Part shown: positions 61,762 through 64,000 of the stretch, piece after piece | How positions within the stretch are numbered: position 1 is the stretch's first letter | Layout of the letters: each line of letters opens with the position of its first letter | DNA from: Microvirga antarctica | GTDB lineage: Bacteria > Pseudomonadota > Alphaproteobacteria > Rhizobiales > Beijerinckiaceae | Length of the DNA: 64,000 nucleotides | Assembly: GCF_017921815.1 (NCBI RefSeq) | Contig: NZ_JAGEMM010000008.1 | Location: 141,211 to 205,210 of the forward strand | Direction of reading: 5' to 3' | The notes under the pieces: model-generated | What the model was told of the DNA's origin: nothing | Databases searched by the model: none | Seen by the model: only the letters and a program-made list of their open reading frames with translations | Translations under genes and position numbers: made by a program

Positions 61762-64000
61762 ATGACCGACAGCAATGACGATGGCAAGAAAGGCCGTCCG
61801 CGAGGACGCCCTGGCCAACCCGGATCACCCGGCGACAAACCGTACCGCAAACCCCGCGAGGGCAGCGCCCGCCCGTTCCGGGCAGCAGGCTCCGACAGCG
61901 AGCGCCCGCGGCGTGAGACCGGCGACAAGCCGTTCCGCGCCCGCCCGACGAGCCACCGCCCCGAGACCGCTCGGGATTCCGGTGACAATCCCTTCAACAG
62001 CCCCGAGGCCGACGCCAAGCCGTGGGCGCCCCGCGAAGGCGGCGAGCGCTTCGCGCGGCCCCGCGGCGAGACCGGCGACAAGCCGTTCCGCCCGAAGCGT
62101 CCCGAGGGCGACCGCGCCTTCAAGCCGCGCGGCGATTTCAAGCCCCGGTCCGAGGGCACCAGCCGTCCCATGCGGCCGCGCCCGGAGACCGGCGATGCGC
62201 CGTTCCGCCCCCGCCGCGAGGAGAGCGACCGGCCGGCACGCGGCCGTGATTCCGCGAGCCGCACGCCCCGCGCCGCGCCGCGCGCCGCCGAGGCTCCCCG
62301 CTCCGCCCGCGAGGTGCAACTCGCAGCCCAGGCGATGGAGCCGGTCGAGGACCGGATCGCCAAGGTGATCGCCCGCGCGGGCATCGCTTCGCGCCGGGAC
62401 GTGGAGGCGATGATCGCCGAAGGCCGCGTCACCCTCAACGGCAAGGTGCTCGAGTCGCCCGCCATCAATGTGACGCCCGCCGACCTGATCACCGTGGATG
62501 GCGAGCCGCTTCCGGTGAAGGAGCGCACCCGCCTGTGGCTCTACCACAAGCCGCGCGGTCTCGTGACGACCGCCCGCGATCCCGAAGGCCGCGCGACGGT
62601 GTTCGACAACCTGCCCGAGGATCTGCCGCGCGTGGTGGCGATCGGCCGGCTCGACATCAACACGGAAGGCCTGCTGCTGCTCACCAATGACGGCGGGCTG
62701 GCGCGCGTGATTGCCCATCCCAATACCGGGTGGCTGCGCCGCTACAAGGTGCGCGCCCACGGCGAGGTCAACCAGGCCGAACTCGACAAGCTGCGCGACG
62801 GCATCACCATCGACGGCATGGAATACGGCCCCATCGAGGCCCGGCTCGATCGCGTCCAGGGCGACAATGCCTGGATCTCGCTCGGCCTGCGCGAGGGCAA
62901 GAACCGAGAGGTCAAGCGCATCCTCGAGCATCTCGGCCTCCAGGTGAACCGCCTGATCCGCCTGTCCTTCGGTCCCTTCCAGCTCGGCGAACTCGAGGAG
63001 GGAATGGCCGAGGAGGTCAAGACCAAGATCCTGCGCGACCAGCTCGGCGAAGCGTTGGCGATTGAGGCCGGTGTCGATTTCGAAAGCCCGGTTCGCGACC
63101 TCATTGCGCCCTTCGGCAGCCCGTCCAAGGACGAAAACCACGAGCACGCCGAGCGCCCGGCCCGTCCGGCTCGCGAACGCAGCGACGACCGCCCGGCCCG
63201 TCCGTCGCGCGAGCGCAACGAGGACCGCCCGGCCCGTCCGGCGCGCGAACGCGGCGACGACCGTGCGGCCCGGCCATTCCGGGATCGCAGCGAGGATCGC
63301 CCTGCCCGGCCGCGCCAGGACGACGATCGTCCCCGTCGCGGCCGCGACGAGGAGGAGGCCCCGCGCAAGTTCCCGTCCCGTCTCGAGAACAAGACGAGCA
63401 TCTGGCGGGCCAATGCGGACGAGGATGCCGGCAGCAAGAAGATCCCCCGCCGAGGCGCGGATCCCCGTGCTGCCCGCACGGCCTCGGGCGAACGTCCGCG
63501 CGAGCGCATGAGCGCGATCGAATCCGGCGAGGGCCGCAAGGTCATGGTCGAACGTCTGGTCAGCGCACCGCGCGAGGAAGCGCCGGCGGCGGAGCCCCGC
63601 CGGGTGAAAGTGCGCGGCGCCTTCGGCAATCGCGCCCCCAGCGGCGATGACCGTCCGCGCCGTCGTCCCGAGCGGGACGAATCCGCGCCCCGGCGTGATT
63701 TCACCAGCAGCGATAGCCGTCCGCCACGTCGCGACGACGACCGCCCTGCTCGGCCGAGCGGCGAGCGCCCCCCGTTCCGCGCCCGTCCCGAGGCAGGTGA
63801 GCGCGCTCACCGACCCGCAGGCGATCGTCCGTTCCGCAGCCGCGACGGTGACAGCGAGCGGCCGCGCGGGCCCCGGCCCGAAGGTGGCAGGAGTGAGGGT
63901 GGCAGGCCGCCGTTCCGCGCCCGTCCCGATGTCGGCGAGCGCGCCCACCGACCCGCAGGCGACCGTCCGTTCCGTGCCCGCGAAGGCGACAGCGAGCGGC
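61762..64000 (+). CDS. RsuA/RluB-family 23S rRNA pseudouridine synthase with long disordered extensions (3' end outside window)
   Basis: At least 746 codons. Residues 1-190 are low-complexity, Arg/Pro/Gly/Asp-rich (repeats of GDKPFR). Residues 200-260 are an S4 RNA-binding domain (RIAKVIARAGIASRRDVEAMIAEGRV). The catalytic domain follows, with the nucleophile Asp in IGRLDINTEGLLLLTNDG. From about residue 450 a further long disordered tail (ERPARPARER, then tandem 138-bp repeats) runs past the window. The extensions resemble RNA chaperones and are usual in alphaproteobacteria but long here. Confidence 0.9.
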   Translation, partial: MTDSNDDGKKGRPRGRPGQPGSPGDKPYRKPREGSARPFRAAGSDSERPRRETGDKPFRARPTSHRPETARDSGDNPFNSPEADAKPWAPREGGERFARPRGETGDKPFRPKRPEGDRAFKPRGDFKPRSEGTSRPMRPRPETGDAPFRPRREESDRPARGRDSASRTPRAAPRAAEAPRSAREVQLAAQAMEPVEDRIAKVIARAGIASRRDVEAMIAEGRVTLNGKVLESPAINVTPADLITVDGEPLPVKERTRLWLYHKPRGLVTTARDPEGRATVFDNLPEDLPRVVAIGRLDINTEGLLLLTNDGGLARVIAHPNTGWLRRYKVRAHGEVNQAELDKLRDGITIDGMEYGPIEARLDRVQGDNAWISLGLREGKNREVKRILEHLGLQVNRLIRLSFGPFQLGELEEGMAEEVKTKILRDQLGEALAIEAGVDFESPVRDLIAPFGSPSKDENHEHAERPARPARERSDDRPARPSRERNEDRPARPARERGDDRAARPFRDRSEDRPARPRQDDDRPRRGRDEEEAPRKFPSRLENKTSIWRANADEDAGSKKIPRRGADPRAARTASGERPRERMSAIESGEGRKVMVERLVSAPREEAPAAEPRRVKVRGAFGNRAPSGDDRPRRRPERDESAPRRDFTSSDSRPPRRDDDRPARPSGERPPFRARPEAGERAHRPAGDRPFRSRDGDSERPRGPRPEGGRSEGGRPPFRARPDVGERAHRPAGDRPFRAREGDSER
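63772..64000 (+). repeat. 138-bp tandem repeat in the pseudouridine synthase tail
   Basis: CCGTTCCGC at 63772 and again at 63910, and the downstream GACAGCGAGCGG at the same offset, show a near-identical 46-codon unit repeated at a 138-bp period. The second copy is cut by the window end, so the copy number is unknown. Confidence 0.7.

Noticed and set aside
61825..63948. A 707-codon minus-strand open frame opposite the pseudouridine synthase
   Set aside because: It is the antisense of a low-complexity Arg/Pro-rich gene with S4 and catalytic domains on the plus strand; repeats create the open frame.

Overview
The window is a contiguous 64 kb piece of a GC-rich (roughly 65 percent by eye) alphaproteobacterial chromosome, most likely a member of the Hyphomicrobiales (Rhizobiales). 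The reasons are the ctaB-coxF-ctaG-ctaE-DUF983-SURF1 block, the ispH-thrB-rnhA operon, the cysQ/DUF4170/DUF374/waaA/lpxK/DUF2093 lipid A block beside xseA and purD, several families largely confined to this order (DUF6101, DUF4170, DUF2093), and the extended pseudouridine synthase next to tadA. I saw no rRNA, tRNA, insertion sequence, prophage or CRISPR array. Most of the window is core housekeeping, with accessory genes set between the blocks.

Layout. 1-3.6 kb: cytochrome c oxidase assembly. 3.6-5.7 kb: an ArsR/SRPBCC regulator pair, a small membrane protein and a GNAT acetyltransferase. 5.8-11.5 kb: thrC, an M16 peptidase and a membrane GGDEF/EAL protein. 11.5-16.1 kb: YqgE, a DsbD-like periplasmic protein, a peroxiredoxin, and rnhA-thrB-ispH on the minus strand. 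16.2-20.2 kb: CPA2 antiporter, MATE pump, DUF937 protein. 20.2-25.4 kb: LysR regulator, DMT exporter, DUF1993, SDR and luciferase-like flavin enzymes. 25.4-27.4 kb: arsenic operon arsR-arsC-acr3, in which acr3 carries an in-frame amber stop. 27.9-28.3 kb: two small unknown genes. 28.3-32.1 kb: ykoF-ykoE-ykoD-ykoC, an ECF transporter for a thiamine precursor, headed by a TPP riboswitch. 32.2-37.7 kb: CelD-like acetyltransferase, YadG/YadH-type ABC exporter, GST, BaiN-type flavoprotein. 37.8-42.9 kb: secreted GH113-like RTX protein, acidic protein, DEAD-box helicase, small exported protein. 42.9-45 kb: a guanidinium exporter behind a guanidine-II riboswitch, then a diguanylate cyclase. 45-50.7 kb: gshA, ybdK, rsmE, ubiA and unknowns. 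50.9-57 kb: lipid A/Kdo operon and xseA. 57-64 kb: a second RTX protein, purD, a haloacetate-dehalogenase-like hydrolase, tadA and a truncated pseudouridine synthase.

The most informative signals outside coding sequence are: the guanidine-II riboswitch (two ACGA-loop hairpins) before gdx; a TPP riboswitch whose closing helix contains the ykoF ribosome-binding site; a perfect 25-bp palindrome before the DMT exporter; two exact TCAAC-N6-GTTGA operators at the arsR/SRPBCC pair; and possible alternative hairpins that would mask the helicase ribosome-binding site. The two RTX proteins share a C-terminal secretion module although they lie about 17 kb apart, with no secretion apparatus in the window. 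I found no convincing wholly new multi-gene system. The best candidates for new biology are the amber-interrupted acr3, the palindrome, and the leader structures.
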